Below, one piece after another: positions 20,971 through 34,080 of a stretch of DNA of 64,000 nucleotides. Positions within the stretch are counted from its first letter, which is position 1. The number at the start of each line of letters is the position of its first letter. The stretch is from NCBI GenBank assembly GCA_036346375.1, contig CM070515.1, positions 10,810,423 through 10,874,422 on the forward strand, in the 5' to 3' direction. Source of the stretch: Guadua angustifolia (lineage: Eukaryota > Streptophyta > Magnoliopsida > Poales > Poaceae). The translations under genes were made by a program, and so were the position numbers. The notes below the pieces were generated by a model. It saw only the letters and a list, made by a program, of their open reading frames with translations. It was not told the DNA's origin and searched no databases.

Positions 20971-23900
20971 CTAATTCGTAACCGATAAGGACACAGCGAC
21001 GCCGCGGCTGAGAACTGTATCCTTGATAACACAGGCCACCTGCTCTGGCGTTCTAATTGTCCCTTGAAAAATGCGTTGATTTCTTTCCTGCCAGAGATTC
21101 CACCAAAAGTAAATGATCAATCCATCCAAATGTCGTCGAATTTCTTTATCATATTGGGATCTCGGTTTTCGCCACCATTTGTATAACGAGCCCCCGAAGC
21201 TCAAATTCTGACATCGTTCCAGTTGCCCCCAGTGTAGGAGACGACCCCACACTTGCCTCGCAAAAGGGCAGTCCTTACAAAGGTGCCTTGATGTTTCCTT
21301 AGACGCGGTGCAAAGGCTACAAGATGGCGTTGCATGGCCACCTTCTTGAGCATGTTATCTGCTTTGTTAAAATTTTGTTATGAAGCGGCGTCCACGCAAA
21401 GAAACGACATTTGGGTTCGGCGTGCGCTTTCCATATCGGCGAGATCTTCATTTCTGATGCAGATTGAAATTGCACTAGGTAAGCGGAGACTTGGTTGAGT
21501 ATTGTCCATCGTGGGTCCATCTCCAAGTTATCGATCTTCCGTTGACTCATCTCTATGTATCGTCGAATTGCTTCAAAAAGCGTTACCAACTCCTTGATTT
21601 CAATTCACGAGCTCACGGTGTACGAAATGGATCCGATAATTGTTTGACAAAGCACGATGAACGAAATGTTTTTCTTGGCGCTATTTGGAACAATCTCGGT
21701 GCAATATTTTTCGGTGCTTGTCCATCCACCTTTCGATCTCCAAAAGTCGCCAATTTACGTTTCCTATCGTGACAATCATTGAAGAATTGAAAAGAGCAAC
21801 ATCAGTTTATCACACGGAGATCCAAATACTGTCCGAGCTCTTCCATTGCATTTCCATCGAACCACAACCAACGAAGCCTCTGAGCCTGGCGAACGATCCA
21901 GTCTTTGATCCCAAGACCCCTTTATTTTTGGCATCTGGTCACAAACCAATTGATCAAACAGTGGCCCCGCTCTGAGTTTTACGGTTCTGTTCCTTTCCAA
22001 AAAACTTCTTACGAGTTTATCAATACATCTAATGAGCCACTTTTGTGCAGGGAAAAGCAGTGAGGTGATATATAGGTTGTGATGTTAAAAGCGGAGTTGA
22101 CAAGGGTCTCCTTCTGCTTTGGAAAGTAATTTACCTTTCCATCCTGCCAGTCTGTTACCAATTTTGTCAATTAAAGGTTGGATCTCAACTCTCCTTAATT
22201 CCCTGATATGCAATGGGAGGCCTAGGTACTTTCCTGGGAAGGTTGAAACCTTGCCAGGGAAAACATCCAACAAATCTTGTAGTAGATCATGTTGACATCT
22301 GATCGAGTAAATTTCTGTTTTGGAAATATTGATTTTGAGGCCTGAACATCTTCCAAAAGTATCTAGGATTCTGTTGAGAGCTCTGAGCTCATCCTCATCA
22401 GCATTTAATAATATTCCAGCATCATCCGCGTAGAGAGAGCATCTTAGTCTTCTTTGCCAGTAACACTTTGGTTTGAGAATACCGCAGACTCATGACCAAC
22501 TCCAACAATTTTTGGAGGATCGATGGCTAAGATGAGCAGGAGGGGGATAAAGGATCTCCTTGTCGAACCCGCACACATGTTTAATTGACGCCGCATTTGA
22601 CCGTTGATGAGGACCTTTGAGGAGGCGATCCGAGTATAGCCGCAACCCATTCTCTCCATTTACGGTACCAAGCCTAGAGCACAAGCACCTCCGAAGGTAT
22701 GTCGGTTTAGGGAATCGAATGCTTTTGAGATATCCAATTTGATGAAAAGCGTCGGGGATCTATCTCTGTGAAGTTTTCGGATTACTCTTTGTATATATAA
22801 GAAGTTATCGTGTATGCATCTCTTTTTTATGAAGGCATTCTGCGAGACAGATACTAATTTATCAAGCTTGGGCGTGGGCCTGTTTGCCATAATTTTGGTG
22901 ATGATCTTCATGAAGCTATTTATGAGGCTGATTGGTCTGAAGCGATCCAGTCTGTCTGCATTTTCCACTTTCGGAAGGAGAATAATGCTTGCCTCATTTA
23001 GTTTGTCTTGATTTGTATGTCGTGGTCGAAAAACCCTAATAGCTTCGATGGGTCGGTTTGATGATATGAAGGCAAGATTTGTAAAATAGGCCGATAAATC
23101 CATCAGGACCCGGCGCTTTTTGATTGGGGAGTTCCTGTATGGTGTTAATCATCTCCTCATCGAAGATCTCATTCTCTAGATCACTTAGGTCTCTCCCAAT
23201 GTAGCCCAAGGTGTTCCAGTGGAGTGCTTTGTCCCTTATTCCGTGATTTCCCAATACCCTTGTGAAATATTGGTAAGTTTGTTCTAGCTTGTCCTGTTGT
23301 CTGTATACCACACTGTCTTCATTTTGTAACACTCGGATCAAATTTCTCCTCCGTCTTGCACTGGCCATCAAGTGGAAGAACCGTGTGTTGGAGTCCCCCA
23401 GGCGGATTTTAGTTAGCCTTGAATGTTGTCTCGCTCTGGATTTCTGTACTGCTGCAATACCGAGCAACTTGGTTTTAAGAGTTTTCCGAAGTTTTACTTC
23501 GATTTGACCTAGCGGTCGTCTTTCCTGTGTGCATTCCAAGATAGAGATCGTGACCTGTATGAAAGCCGTTTGAAGCGCTAAATTGGCAAAAAATTTCCTC
23601 CTCCATATTTTTAATGCCTTAGCTGTTCTGATCATCTTGGCATGCAGTCTAAGAATCGGATCTGAAATGAGAACAGGCTGATTCCAGGCTTGCGATACAG
23701 CCTCTTGGAAACCCGGCATAGTGATCCAACAAGCTTCGAAGCGAAAACCTCTAAAATATTCAAAGGTTGCATTTCCTTGCATGAGTAAAGGGCAATGGTC
23801 TGATGTCATAGATGGCAATGCGCAGAGGTCCGCATTTGGGAAGACCTCATGTCATTCTGTTGTTGCAAAGAAACGGTCAATCCTTGTCATAATGGGATGA

Positions 23901-24490
23901 TCTTGTTCATTTGACCACGTGAATCGGCGACCTTGGAGGTCAAGCTCCATAAGCTGCAGCCTGTTGATAGAGCGATTAAAGAGATGCATCATTCTCCTAT
24001 TTGTCTGGCCTCTGTTCTTCTCATTGGCTTGCCTGATAAGATTGAAGTCACCAACGATGAGCCAAGCGGGTAGAGTTGAATCTTGCAAAGATTCTAATTC
24101 GGCTAGAAAGGCTCTCTTTTCATCATCAGATTGCGGACCATAAACCCGGTAATGTCCCAAGTCAACGTATCGCATCTTGAGGCCAAAGTTTGCGGTGATC
24201 GTATTGGGTGATGATCTAGGGTTTTGGAGATCATAAAGATCATCTGAGGCCGCAAGTAAAATTCCACCGGATGCTCCATCAGAAGGTAAAAAGACTGTCT
24301 GATTTGCAAGTCTCGGTCCTAATGTTTCATACAACAAACTCGTCGTCCAATTGAGTATTTTCGTCTCCTGTAAGCACACCACAGCAGCCCCCGTTGAAAG
24401 AATGAAACGCTTGATACTCTCTCTTTTCGCCGGGTTGTTTAATCCTCTAACATTCCATGATAGAACAGAGCAGTTTGCTGACATTAACAC
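20971..24490 (-). pseudogene. LINE ORF2: endonuclease-reverse transcriptase (copy 3, frameshifted)
   Basis: Starts at the minus-strand ATG ending at 24490, with SWNVRGLNNPAKRES directly after. Endonuclease: LQETK, GDFNLI (about 24020-24060) and SDHCP (about 23800). RT: APGPDGF (about 23110), LDISKAFDSLN (about 22720) and SLYADDAG (about 22405-22438). The zf-RVT part lies at 20971-21589 and ends at the minus-strand stop at 20971. It shares most residues with ORF2 of copy 1 but is more decayed: the region 21590-22700 needs many frame changes. Confidence 0.9.
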
Positions 24491-24883
24491 ATGATAACAC
24501 CTCTTGCATTAGCACTGAGTGTCGGTTAATAGAGGAACAATACAAAGCTAACACCACAACATTTGTTCCGAACCCACACCGATGCAGGTAATACCACGAA
24601 ATACATACTGGACTCCAACATAGGGGCCTATTGGCCACTGACACGACACGACACTCACAAGGCCTATTGGCCAACTGAAACATGAAAAACCAAGTACAGC
24701 ACGGAGGCCTAGTGGCCACAAACACAACATCAAGTAACACAATAGCAATAAGCCTTGGTACTGCGATGCAGGTAGCAAAACGAACCCCACCACACTTCTT
24801 CAGAACCGAAGTAAGTTGCGCCAATCCCGTTGTCAGCATGGACCGAAAATGCAACCCCCTCTTGAAGAAGAGGACTCCCCTGC

Positions 24884-26755
24884 TCAACCCTTCAGACCGG
24901 CCCCTCCAAGAGTCGCCAGCTTCCCCATGGGCGATTTCTTCCGGCCTTTCTGCTTGATCACTCCCTGTTCTACTAGCTCCAGAATTGCTTGGACCTTCTC
25001 TTTGCTCAGTGGTTGCTCGAAGTGCCTGGCCAACTGATCAAAAAGATCAACCTGTGAGTGATTTTGCGTAGGTGGGGAGAGGTCTTTGAGCTTGGATGCA
25101 AGGAGCTCCTGCACTAATTGAATTGTACCCTTGTTAGTTCCTAATCTGGTTTTAGCTTTTGCCGCTAGCCTGGAGCTTTTTCTTTGAATAGAGTTTTTTC
25201 CTTTATGATTTATACCTTGATTTCCCGAATGGTCAGGCACATAATTATTAGGGCCGGGGGGTGTGTGAATGATGGGACTGACTGGTTTGTGAGCTACCAC
25301 ATTGATGAAATCATGTAAACAAGATTGTTCGTTTGTTCCGGTTTGTTCTGGAGATCGGACCACCCGAGCAGATGGACTCTCCGGCAAAGCTTCTGATGAT
25401 AGAGGATCTGGCAGCTGTGGACTAGCTTCTAGTAGAGCTTCCGATGGAACATGTGCAGTTGCAGTTTCAGTCAAGTTTACCGAAGGTGTAGTTTCTGGTG
25501 AATGTATCGTATTTGGTAAACTCTGTGGTAAGTCAACTGGGTCGACTGGTTGTGGTGGTATTAGTGTTTTGTGCTGATTTTGAGAAGTTCTGGTCGGACT
25601 ACTGGTGGAAATCTCGTTTGGGATAGGTAAGCTTTTAGACGAAGATCCCGCAGTACATGAAGAAAGGAGAACTTCTGGGTGGACTGGAGGAGCTGCCTCT
25701 GGGTGTGTCGAGAACCTTCTTTGTTGAGTGTCTTTGGAGGAAATACAAATCTTTGTAGGAACTCTCGATTCACGGGGTTCGAGAGATCGAGTTACCTGAA
25801 CCAAAGTGTTTGTTAGGGGTGTTTCTAGAGTTATTTTATCTGGAATTCCAGAATTGGACAAATGGGCTTGAGCTGGCTTTTCTAGTGGCACAACTTGGAT
25901 GGAACCATCGATCCCCTGAGAGACTGACACAAGGTTTTCAGCAGGTAAATCACCCGAGATAGGGAAACCTGGGGGTTGTGTTGCTAAAACAGACAGCTCT
26001 GAGTGGGGAGGAGAACAAGGGGAATCATCTTTCATATGGCACCCAACAGAGTTATCAACAAAATGGGAATTCGAAACCAAGCGAGCAGAATTGAGGGCTA
26101 CCCAATTGTGACGTACCTGCAGCCCCAGTTGTGCACATTTGCTAGAGGATGACCCCTTCGCGCTATTCTTCAGACAACTGCGCGTCTTTCCTGCTCCCTC
26201 CAGCGTCCCAAGATGAACGGTGATCTCCGAGCAGCTGGCCGCACCTCCTAAGCCTTGCCGGATGAACTTCTGGATGACGGCCTTCTCCTTGATTTTTCCT
26301 GGGACAGGAGCTGGGAGCATCAGAGGACTATCGTCCTGTACAGGGAGCACCAGCGGCTGGGCAAAGGTCACCCTCTTCCCTGACGAGGGTTTCTTAGGTA
26401 TTCCAGCAGCGTTGTTGTTGTGGTTCAGCTTCTGTTGTCGGGCAGAGGAATAGTTCTTATAGCGTCTTGATGCCGAACCCGCCAGGCCACGCCAGGACGA
26501 GCTTTGGCAGTCCTCCACCCCCCCCCCCTCTACATCTTGAGTCGCGCATCCAGCTTGACACGCTGCGGTGTCTACGCACACTTCGGCGACGGTCGATGTA
26601 GTCGTTGTCGTCGTCATGGCGCCGGCGGTGAGTAACCTCTCTGCCTCTTCGCAGCTCATCACGTACCTGCCGTTCTCCCACCTCGTCCTGGGCCCCATAG
26701 GCCCAAACGAATTCCCGACGGTGCTTGCGGTTGGGAAGCCCGCCCAAACCACCAC
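24884..26755 (-). pseudogene. LINE ORF1 C-terminal two thirds (copy 3)
   Basis: A 623-aa open frame, rich in Ser, Pro and Thr. The C-terminus (LHDFINVVAHKPVSP, GTNKGTIQLVQELLASKLK, LSKEKVQAILELVEQGV) is the counterpart of ORF1 in copy 1. Upstream of the C run at 26518-26528 the homologous protein moves to the frame 26457-27350. That run of 11 C is the likely site of a length change. This part is probably a linker and basic tail; no enzymatic motif is seen. Confidence 0.82.
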
Positions 26756-27337
26756 GACCTCGAAGGAAGGATAGGTCTTCGACGATCTCCAAGTGATTGC
26801 GAATGTTGTACACTTGCCCTCTCTTCAGGTCAGTTGGCTCGTTGTATTGCAGCACCACTTGGGGGAGAGGAATGTTGGTGGGAGGGAGTTCCCTGTCAGG
26901 CTCCATCACTGTCAAGCTCACTTCTTTTGGGATATCACAAGGATCCGAGCACCAAGCCCATAAATCAAAGGATCTTGTGCGCTCCCTCCGCCTGGTATGC
27001 TCTTGAACATAATGGATCGCGCAGCTACTCCCCAACACTTTCATCGCCACTTCTTCACTCCAGCAGTGCACTGGGACACCTTCCACCCGGACCTTCACGT
27101 GGAATTCGAAGTTCACATTTGTCGCGTAGCGCTGCTCGGACCATGCCGCAAACTTGAAGACATGGCCACGGTAGTGCACGGCAGCAGTGTTCGCGACCCT
27201 CCTCCGGATTGCTGATTCTGAGAAGATGATCAGGAACTGCTCTGGAAAGTGCTTGAGGAGTTGAAAGTCGCCGTGGCCGAGGTTGAAACTCTCTCGAAGC
27301 ATGTCGCTCATCGTGAAGGACTCCACCTCATGGTTGT
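26457..27337 (-). pseudogene. LINE ORF1 central part, DUF4283-like RNA-binding region (copy 3)
   Basis: Reading on the minus strand: NNHEVESFTMSDMLRESFNL, then FPEQFLIIFSE, VEGVPVHCWSEEVAMKVLG and a basic Arg-rich tail. This resembles the DUF4283 nucleic-acid-binding region found in ORF1 of plant LINEs and in related gag-like proteins. The upstream end is cut by the gypsy LTR at 27338; the coding text continues at 38342. Confidence 0.75.
27333..27337. repeat. target-site duplication of the gypsy element (left)
   Basis: gttgt precedes the left LTR; attgt (38342-38346) follows the right LTR. Four of five bases agree, as expected for a 5-bp LTR-retrotransposon duplication with one later change. 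Confidence 0.6.
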
Positions 27338-30285
27338 TGTAACATCCCAAAATTTGAGTTTTGGAATGTTTAAAGTCAAAAGTGAACTATTTGCATTTTC
27401 TTGAATTAATTACAGCTTAATTTGAACTTTCTAAATAATGAAAAGATTTAATTAGATTAATCTAAGCATCAAATCAAAGATTTCCAGTTTTTATTGGGTT
27501 CCTTGTGCTTCAAGGAATTTTTCTGTATTTTTGGAGATTTTTCTGAATTTATTTGCTATTTATTTGAATTTATTCGAATTTATTTGAGTTTCGAGTTAAT
27601 TAAATTAAAATGAATTTCTCAATCAAAAAACTTTGGGCGAATCTCTCTCCATGACCCATTACTATTCCCATGACCGCTCTGTTTGACCCACCCCATCGAA
27701 AACCCTAGTGTCGACCGTTGGATCTCGATCCAACGGCCATCCTTGCTCACAGTAGCCGTCGTCCGGCCGCCTCGGAGACCAGCGCCGCCGCCTTCCTCGG
27801 TCTCCGCGTTTTCACGCCCTCGAGGCTATAAAGCACCGCCGCCCATAGCCCGAGGTTCGCCACTTCTTCGCATCCGTCACCCTACTCTTCGCCTTGAGAG
27901 TCTGCCGTCCGGAGATCGAGCTTCGCCAAATATCGCCGCCTCCCGAGACCTTCCGCCGCCGTTTCCTCCCTCTCCGGTGGGTCTCCGCCGTGATCGGTGG
28001 CACCATCGAGTCGCCGCGCTCTCTCTTCCGGATCCACCACTTCATTCGCCCGTCCGACCGTCGCCGCCACGTCCGGTGTCGTCTTCTCCGCCTCCGGTGA
28101 GTTCGCGCCGCCCTCGCCGTCGTTCCCATCCGCAAACCTCGGTAGTCCGTCGTCCGCCGACGATCCAGATCGTCTCGCCTTCTCACCGCGCCCTCGTCCG
28201 CGCCGTCGTCGATTCGAACCTAACGCCGGATTCGCCACGTGGCCAAGTCCGCGCCCGTCTTTGCGTCGGCCTGCAAGTAAGCCGCCGCGTCGTACCGCCA
28301 CCTCGGCCCTAGCGGTAGCGTGGCATGCCACGTCGTCGCGATCTGCCAGATCACCGAATCGCCTCGGTGCTCTCGGTCTCTCAGTGGACCGAACCCAGCG
28401 ACATGTGGGCCCCGCATGTCGGTCGGCATTATTTTCTTTTTCTGATTTTCGAAAACCGAAAATCCCAGCCAATCACAAGCTGCCACGTGTCACCCTTGAA
28501 TTTCTTTGATTTTCTCTGAATTAAATCTTAGAAGGCCCGTTCTCCTTGTCCGAACTCCGATTGGAGTGATTCAAATTTCTAAATTTTTGTAAAATCAAGC
28601 TCTACATTCCAGAGCCACTTATTTTCAATTTTGAGCTAGTTTGCTTCTCTGTTTTGTATTTATTTGGCTTTATTGCTTTATTTTCCGGTGAAGCCTTGAA
28701 CCCGAAGGAAGCGAGCGGAGATTTGAAGACCAAGACTCAGCATTTGAACAGCAAGGCAAGTTGTAGACCTTTGATCATATTGAACCCATGTTTGCAAAAG
28801 TATTTTGTTTTATACAATTGCATGCTATTTGTGTAACAATGCTAGTTTATGGGAGTAGCTATTTACCTGTTTGAGTATGCCCCTTTGATTATTGAAATGC
28901 CATGTATCCATTGTTAACCTTAAGTTGGGACATTATTAGTTGGACATAATCATAGTACCAGCATTGGGTTATCGTAGCTATGCTTAGCCATGCTTAGTTG
29001 TCCGATGGGATTCATATCACTGTAAGCTAATGTTAATCTTGACTTAATGAGATATTGAATTGTGGTGTTGACCCTTTGTTGTAAAACTTGTTGTACCATG
29101 GCGGGGATGCCATTGGTTTTGGGTTGAACAAAATGTTTCCCTCGGGCAATTGATCGTGCGATAAAGGGGTCTTTGTTTGGCACATTGGGATGTGGTTGTC
29201 TTGCTGAGACAATTTAAGGACTTAATCTTGTGCGCCATTGAATGGGCCTAACCGTGCAACCACAAGTCCGGTATGGGACGGACCTAGCTAATTAATTTGC
29301 AATGTCGGACTTGAGTATTGCCATTGTTGGTGTGGGGTCCAAGATGGGCGGGTAGACCCACATGGCTCAAGAGGGGCCCCGAGGGCGAAACCTTAGAGGG
29401 CAAGCGATCTTGGGTTTAGACATGCATTGTAAAGGCTTTGTAGTGATCTCTCTGCCGACACACCAAAGGAAGTGTGTCCTTAGCGCTTGGCATTAAGGGA
29501 TGATCATGTCTTGTGGGTAAGTTGTACAACCTCTGCGAGTGTAAACTATTGAATAGCCGTGTCATGGTCATGGACAAGCACAGGGATTTCACACGGGTAT
29601 AGAGTATTTTCTTGAAATGTGGAATGGTTGGGATGTGAGCAGGGAGTTCACGTTGTTTTGTTGTCTCAAGCTATCTTGTTGAATTGTGTGGTTGATACTT
29701 GTTTGAATGATGTAGGGTGATGCCTCGTCATTACTGTTCATGTTGTCTACCATTGATTTACGATTATTTATTATTGTTTTATCAATGCGCTTTCAATCTA
29801 TTTATTGTATTTAAATTCAAGTTTTGCTTTACGCAAATGAACCATATAACTATCCTTTGTCAAGCCGTGCATGAATATATTGCATCATTTCCCTCGGCTT
29901 GTTGAGTACGTTTGTACTCACGGCTTTATGCCCCTGTTGTTCGATTCTTTGAGAAAGGACCGGTAATGAGTATCAAGAGGAGGAGTACTATGAAGACTAC
30001 GCCGACTAGGAAGGCGTTCCCAGACGATTGCTGTGGCATGTCGAATAGCCCAAGTTATTTTATTTCATTTGCAATGAGTTTATTTGTTTCTTAAGCCAAG
30101 AGGCATTGGTGTATGAACCTTGACTATAAGGTCGTTTGCTTTATTCAATAATAATTTGCTTCTTTTTAGTTATTTGATGTATGGAATGATATGTCATCTA
30201 TGTTTCCACTTGTGTGCACTAAGCGTGATCTTGGACTAGTCTTTGTATACCTGAGGGTTTTGGATTGCATATCCGGGTCCCGACA
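27338..30285 (+). repeat. gypsy 5' LTR
   Basis: Starts TGTAACATCC and ends CCGACA. A GC-rich, CpG-rich part (27720-28340) holds a TATA-like box, TATAAAG (27827-27833), the probable start of the element's own transcript. It differs from the 3' LTR mainly by one- and two-base gains and losses, concentrated in the GC-rich part and in homopolymers. Confidence 0.92.
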
Positions 30286-30879
30286 GAGATAGTATCGAGC
30301 CATATCGACCGTCGCTTTCTTAGTTAGCATGGTCTTCAAATTTATTTTCTAAATCAAACCAACAAATTGGTATTCAATAGTTTGTCTCTTCTCATCTTAT
30401 TCTTAGGTTCTCATTCCTCCCTTTCTCTGAAACATAGCTTTGAAATTTAAATTAATCTTATACCATTAAGCTTCTTGAAAGCCATGGATCTTCTGCAAGG
30501 AAATAAATCAAGGGGGACGATGATCAAGCCGTCGAAGAGTATATCCGAGAAGACTACCATATAAGATAGGTTTGTGGTGCTCTACGGTGTTTGAGCATGC
30601 CATTCTCTTTTGGTTTAGCTACGTTTAGTTTGCGTATACTAGGATTTTTGTTGCTTGTGTGCCGGGAATGTTGTACACTTGCCTCCAGCACGGTGTTACA
30701 ACGGTACCTTAAGTTGAAAGCTTTATTTGGTTCTTTATTTTGTAGCCTTTTCGGCTATGTCGTTGGTTGACCTTTGTTCTTGGGTACTACCTTCTGCCCT
30801 ATAGGACCTTACCACTTCCCTATTGCTTTTCTCTCTTACCTATTAAACCTTTGTCTTTGCATCATGAATGGTTGACACT
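30286..30879 (+). other. gypsy 5' untranslated leader with primer-binding site
   Basis: tagtatcgagcca at 30290-30302 is one substitution and one deletion away from TGGTATCAGAGCCA, the primer-binding site complementary to initiator methionine tRNA used by most plant gypsy elements. No coding is seen before about 30880. Confidence 0.65.
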
Positions 30880-31930
30880 AGATTCGAGCGAGTCGCGATT
30901 AGCGGTGGATGCCAATGCTAATGCTAATGCGGTGCCACCCGCCACCACCTCTGTAGTGACGGACCGAACTTGGGACATTTCTTGGCAGCTCGGACTCGGC
31001 TTATGAATACAATGATGCGAGAATATGAACAATATGATGAATCAGCGAGAATCGAGCTGCGATTGCCCTAGCAAACTTTTGAACCAACAAAATCAAGGCT
31101 GCTGCTTTATTCTTTGCCGCACCTCCTCCAGCTTCGCCCTCGGTCAAGCTAGCGAGAATTCATGAGGACTCGTCGCCTACCTTCTCCAACTCTTGAGAAC
31201 CCTTGGATGCAGATGATTGGATTCGCTCCATTGAAAAAAGCTCGCTATTGCTCAATGCACGAGATCATGAGAAGGTTCTTTATGCGCTCATCGGTTTGAA
31301 GGCACCGCCATTGAATAGTGGGAGAACTACATTGCCGCCCATGATGACCCTCAAACCATCACTTGGGCGAGTTTTTAGTGCTTTTCGCCATTCCCATATC
31401 ACGATGGAAAGGTAGAGATGAAGAAGAATGAGTTCGAGGAGCTAAAGCAAGAAGGGATGTCGGTGAGTGAATATCTCAATAAGTTCACTCAACTTGCTCG
31501 CTATGCACCGAAGATGTAGCCACAGATGATGCTTTCGCGAGAAGAGGTTCAAGCGTGGGCTCAACCCGAGATTAAAGGTACAAGTCATTGGCAGCGACTA
31601 TGCAGATTTCCAAAGACTTGGTAGACAAAGCTATGCTCATTGAGGAGTCTCGTCGTGAGTTGGAAGAATCCATAAGAGGAAGATGATGCAACATGGAGCT
31701 CATCGAGAATCACCGCGAAGAGCAGTCCAATGCTCAACGACACCTTTCGTTTCACTACTCCTTCATCGAGATTCGAGACACACTGCGGCACCTCGCCCGA
31801 CTCTTTGAGCAACCCTAACATCAGCGCCAACACAATCCGCCTCGGAGGACCCGATAATCCAGTGCGGGAGTGACATGCTTCAATTGCAATGGCGTGGTCA
31901 CTATGCTAATAACGCCTAGGAAGCAAAATG
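30880..31930 (+). pseudogene. gypsy gag relic with zinc knuckle
   Basis: Split over several frames. Recognisable blocks are DADDWIRSIEK...HEKVLYALIGLK (31203-31310), KNEFEELKQEGMSVSEYLNKFTQLARYAP (about 31421-31510) and CFNCN.....HYANNA (about 31875-31920), the CCHC zinc knuckle. Gag forms the particle that packages the element RNA. There are many frame breaks, so it is inactive as written. Confidence 0.82.
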
Positions 31931-32570
31931 TGGCCTGTTCGTTTCAACACAGGATCGACACCGGCCAAGACCCCTTTTGAGAGCAGGGCGTGGAGCCTCC
32001 GGACCCCAAATCAAGCTACCGGGACTCCACCGCCTATTGGAAGAGGTCGTGTGAATCATGTCACCACCGAGGATGCCCAGGCTGCACCAGACGTCATACT
32101 AGGTAAGCTCCTAGTCAACTCAGCATCTGCCATGGTTTTATTTGATTCTGGAGCTACGCATTCGTTTGTTTCTCGGAGTTTTGCTGCAAATCATCAGTTA
32201 AAAACAAGGCCTTTGAAAAGCGGTTTTAGTGGTGCAATCACGGTTCGGTTGAGTACGAACCAAGGCTGCCCGAGTTAAGATATTAATCGGAGGGTAGAAT
32301 TCCTAACCAACCTCATTGTCCTAGAATACCAAATCCTAAATATAATCCTAGGAATGGATTGGCTCTCCAAGAACCAAGCAGTTTTGGATTGTGGGAATAG
32401 AGATCACATTAACGGTCCGGATGGAACAAAGCTAAAGTTTCAAGCTGTAGTAGATCGGTCAGAAGGAATCAAAGTGTGTAGTGCCAAAGGAATAAGTTTA
32501 GAAGATGTGCCAATTGCTAGAGATTTTTCGATGTGTTTCGGATGAGTTGCGGAATGCCACCGGATAGAGA
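31928..32570 (+). pseudogene. gypsy aspartic protease relic
   Basis: The frame 31928-32278 reads VLFDSGATHSFVS, the retropepsin active-site block (DSG). A following frame contains ILGMDWLSKNQAVLDC (about 32345-32400), the second conserved protease block. The protease cleaves the Gag-Pol polyprotein. The frame is broken between the two blocks. Confidence 0.85.
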
Positions 32571-33490
32571 TATAGAGTTCTTGATTGAGCTAGTTCTGGG
32601 CATACCCCATTTCAAGAGGCCGTATAGGATGCACCTAATGAGTTAGCTGAAGTAAAAGCAGATCAAAGAGTTGCAAGATCGGGGTTTTGTTAGACCAAGT
32701 TCTTAGCCATGAGGAGCCCAGTTCTTCTAGTGGAAAGAAGGATGGAACTTCGGAGGATGTGTGTAGATTATCGTGCTCTAAATGAGGTCACCATTAAGAA
32801 TAAGTACCCTCTGCCAAGGATTGATGATTTGTTTGACCAGCTTCAAGGAGCAGGAGTATTCTCGAAGATTGACTTGAGGTCAGGTTACCATCGGTTGAAG
32901 ATCCGTAGAGAGGATATACCCAAAAGCGACTTTTGTGACTCGATATGGACGGTATGAGTATCTTGTGATGTCTTTTGGTTTGACCAATGCTCTGCCTATT
33001 TCATGACCACGATGAATAAAGTATTCATGGAATATTTAGACAAGTTTGTCATTGTCTTTATCGATGATATTACGGTCTATTCAAGAGTGAGGCAGAACAT
33101 GAGGATCACTTGCGGAAAGTATTGACAAAGCTAAGAGAACATCAACTCTATGCTAAGTTTAGCAAATGTGAGTTTTGGATGAAGGAAGTTGCATTCCTAG
33201 GTCATGTTATATCAGCCAAAGGTGTCGCTGTTGACCCTGGTAAAGTGAGAGATGTGCTCAATTGGGAGTCGCCGAAGACGGTAACCCAAGTTAGAAGTTT
33301 CCTTGGAATGGCGGGATATTATCGCCGTTTCATAGAAGGTTTTTCCAGAAAAGCTAGACCGCTCACCCAACTTTTGAAAAAGGAGAAGAAATTTGCTTGG
33401 ACATCAGAGTGTGAGCGAAGTTTTCAAGAACTAAAGAAGTGTTTAACAAGCGCCCGATGCTTGTTTTGCGGATATCGAGAAAGGATTTTG
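32571..33490 (+). pseudogene. gypsy reverse transcriptase relic
   Basis: Blocks in order: MCVDYRALNEVTIKNKYPLPRIDDLFDQL (about 32757-32845), FSKIDLRSGYHRLKI (to about 32905), a frameshifted FVTRYG...MSFGLTNA, the catalytic FIDDI at about 33057-33071, HQLYAKFSKCEFW and FLGHVISAKG (33110 onwards), and FLGMAGYYRRFI leading into RNase H. The RT copies element RNA into DNA. At least three frame changes occur inside the domain. Confidence 0.9.
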
Positions 33491-34080
33491 AGATATTTTG
33501 TGATGCATCCGCCAAGGACTTCGGTTGTGTGCTAATGCAAGATAAGAAGGTTGTGGCGTATGCTTCGGCGTCAACTAAGGCCACATGAAGTCAACTATCC
33601 GGCCCATGATTTGGAATTAGCCCGTAGTGCATGCTTTAAAGATTTGGCGTCATTACCTCATCGATGTCGTTGTGAGGTGTACACCGATCATAAGAGTCGA
33701 AGTACATTTTACCCAAGCCGAACTCAATATGAGGCAAAGAAGATGGTTAGAGTTAATCAAGGACTATGACATTGGTATTCATTATCATCGAGCAAAGCTA
33801 ATGTAAATGGTGATGCTTTAAGTAGAAAGAGTTATTGTAATACCTTGATGATTAAGGAAAGTCGACCAACACTCTATGAGGAATTTGAAGCTCGATCTAG
33901 AAGTGGTGCAAGAAGGTTACTTAGCAACTTTGGAAGTCGTCCAACATTGGAAGATCGGATCAGGAAGCCCAAGGCGATGATCTTGATACAAGGAGATCAA
34001 GAGTAATATGAAGAAAGGAAAAGCCCGGATTCATTGAAGATGAAAAGGTGCAGGTGTGGTATGAGGATCGTATTGTGTAC
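33491..34080 (+). pseudogene. gypsy RNase H relic
   Basis: After the RT, broken frames read CDASAKDFGCVLMQ (about 33500-33542), VVAYAS..LRPHEVNYPAHDLELA (to about 33620) and YTDHKS (about 33680). These are the conserved RNase H blocks of gypsy elements. RNase H removes the RNA strand during cDNA synthesis. Confidence 0.8.

Noticed and set aside
24682..25577. Plus-strand frames opposite LINE copy 3 ORF1
   Set aside because: Antisense shadows of a long minus-strand ORF with clear homology to copy 1.
27683..28509. Long GC-rich frames in the 5' LTR (209, 196 and 170 aa) and their 3' LTR counterparts
   Set aside because: They are not in the same frame in the two LTRs, lack domains and result from CpG-rich LTR promoter DNA.
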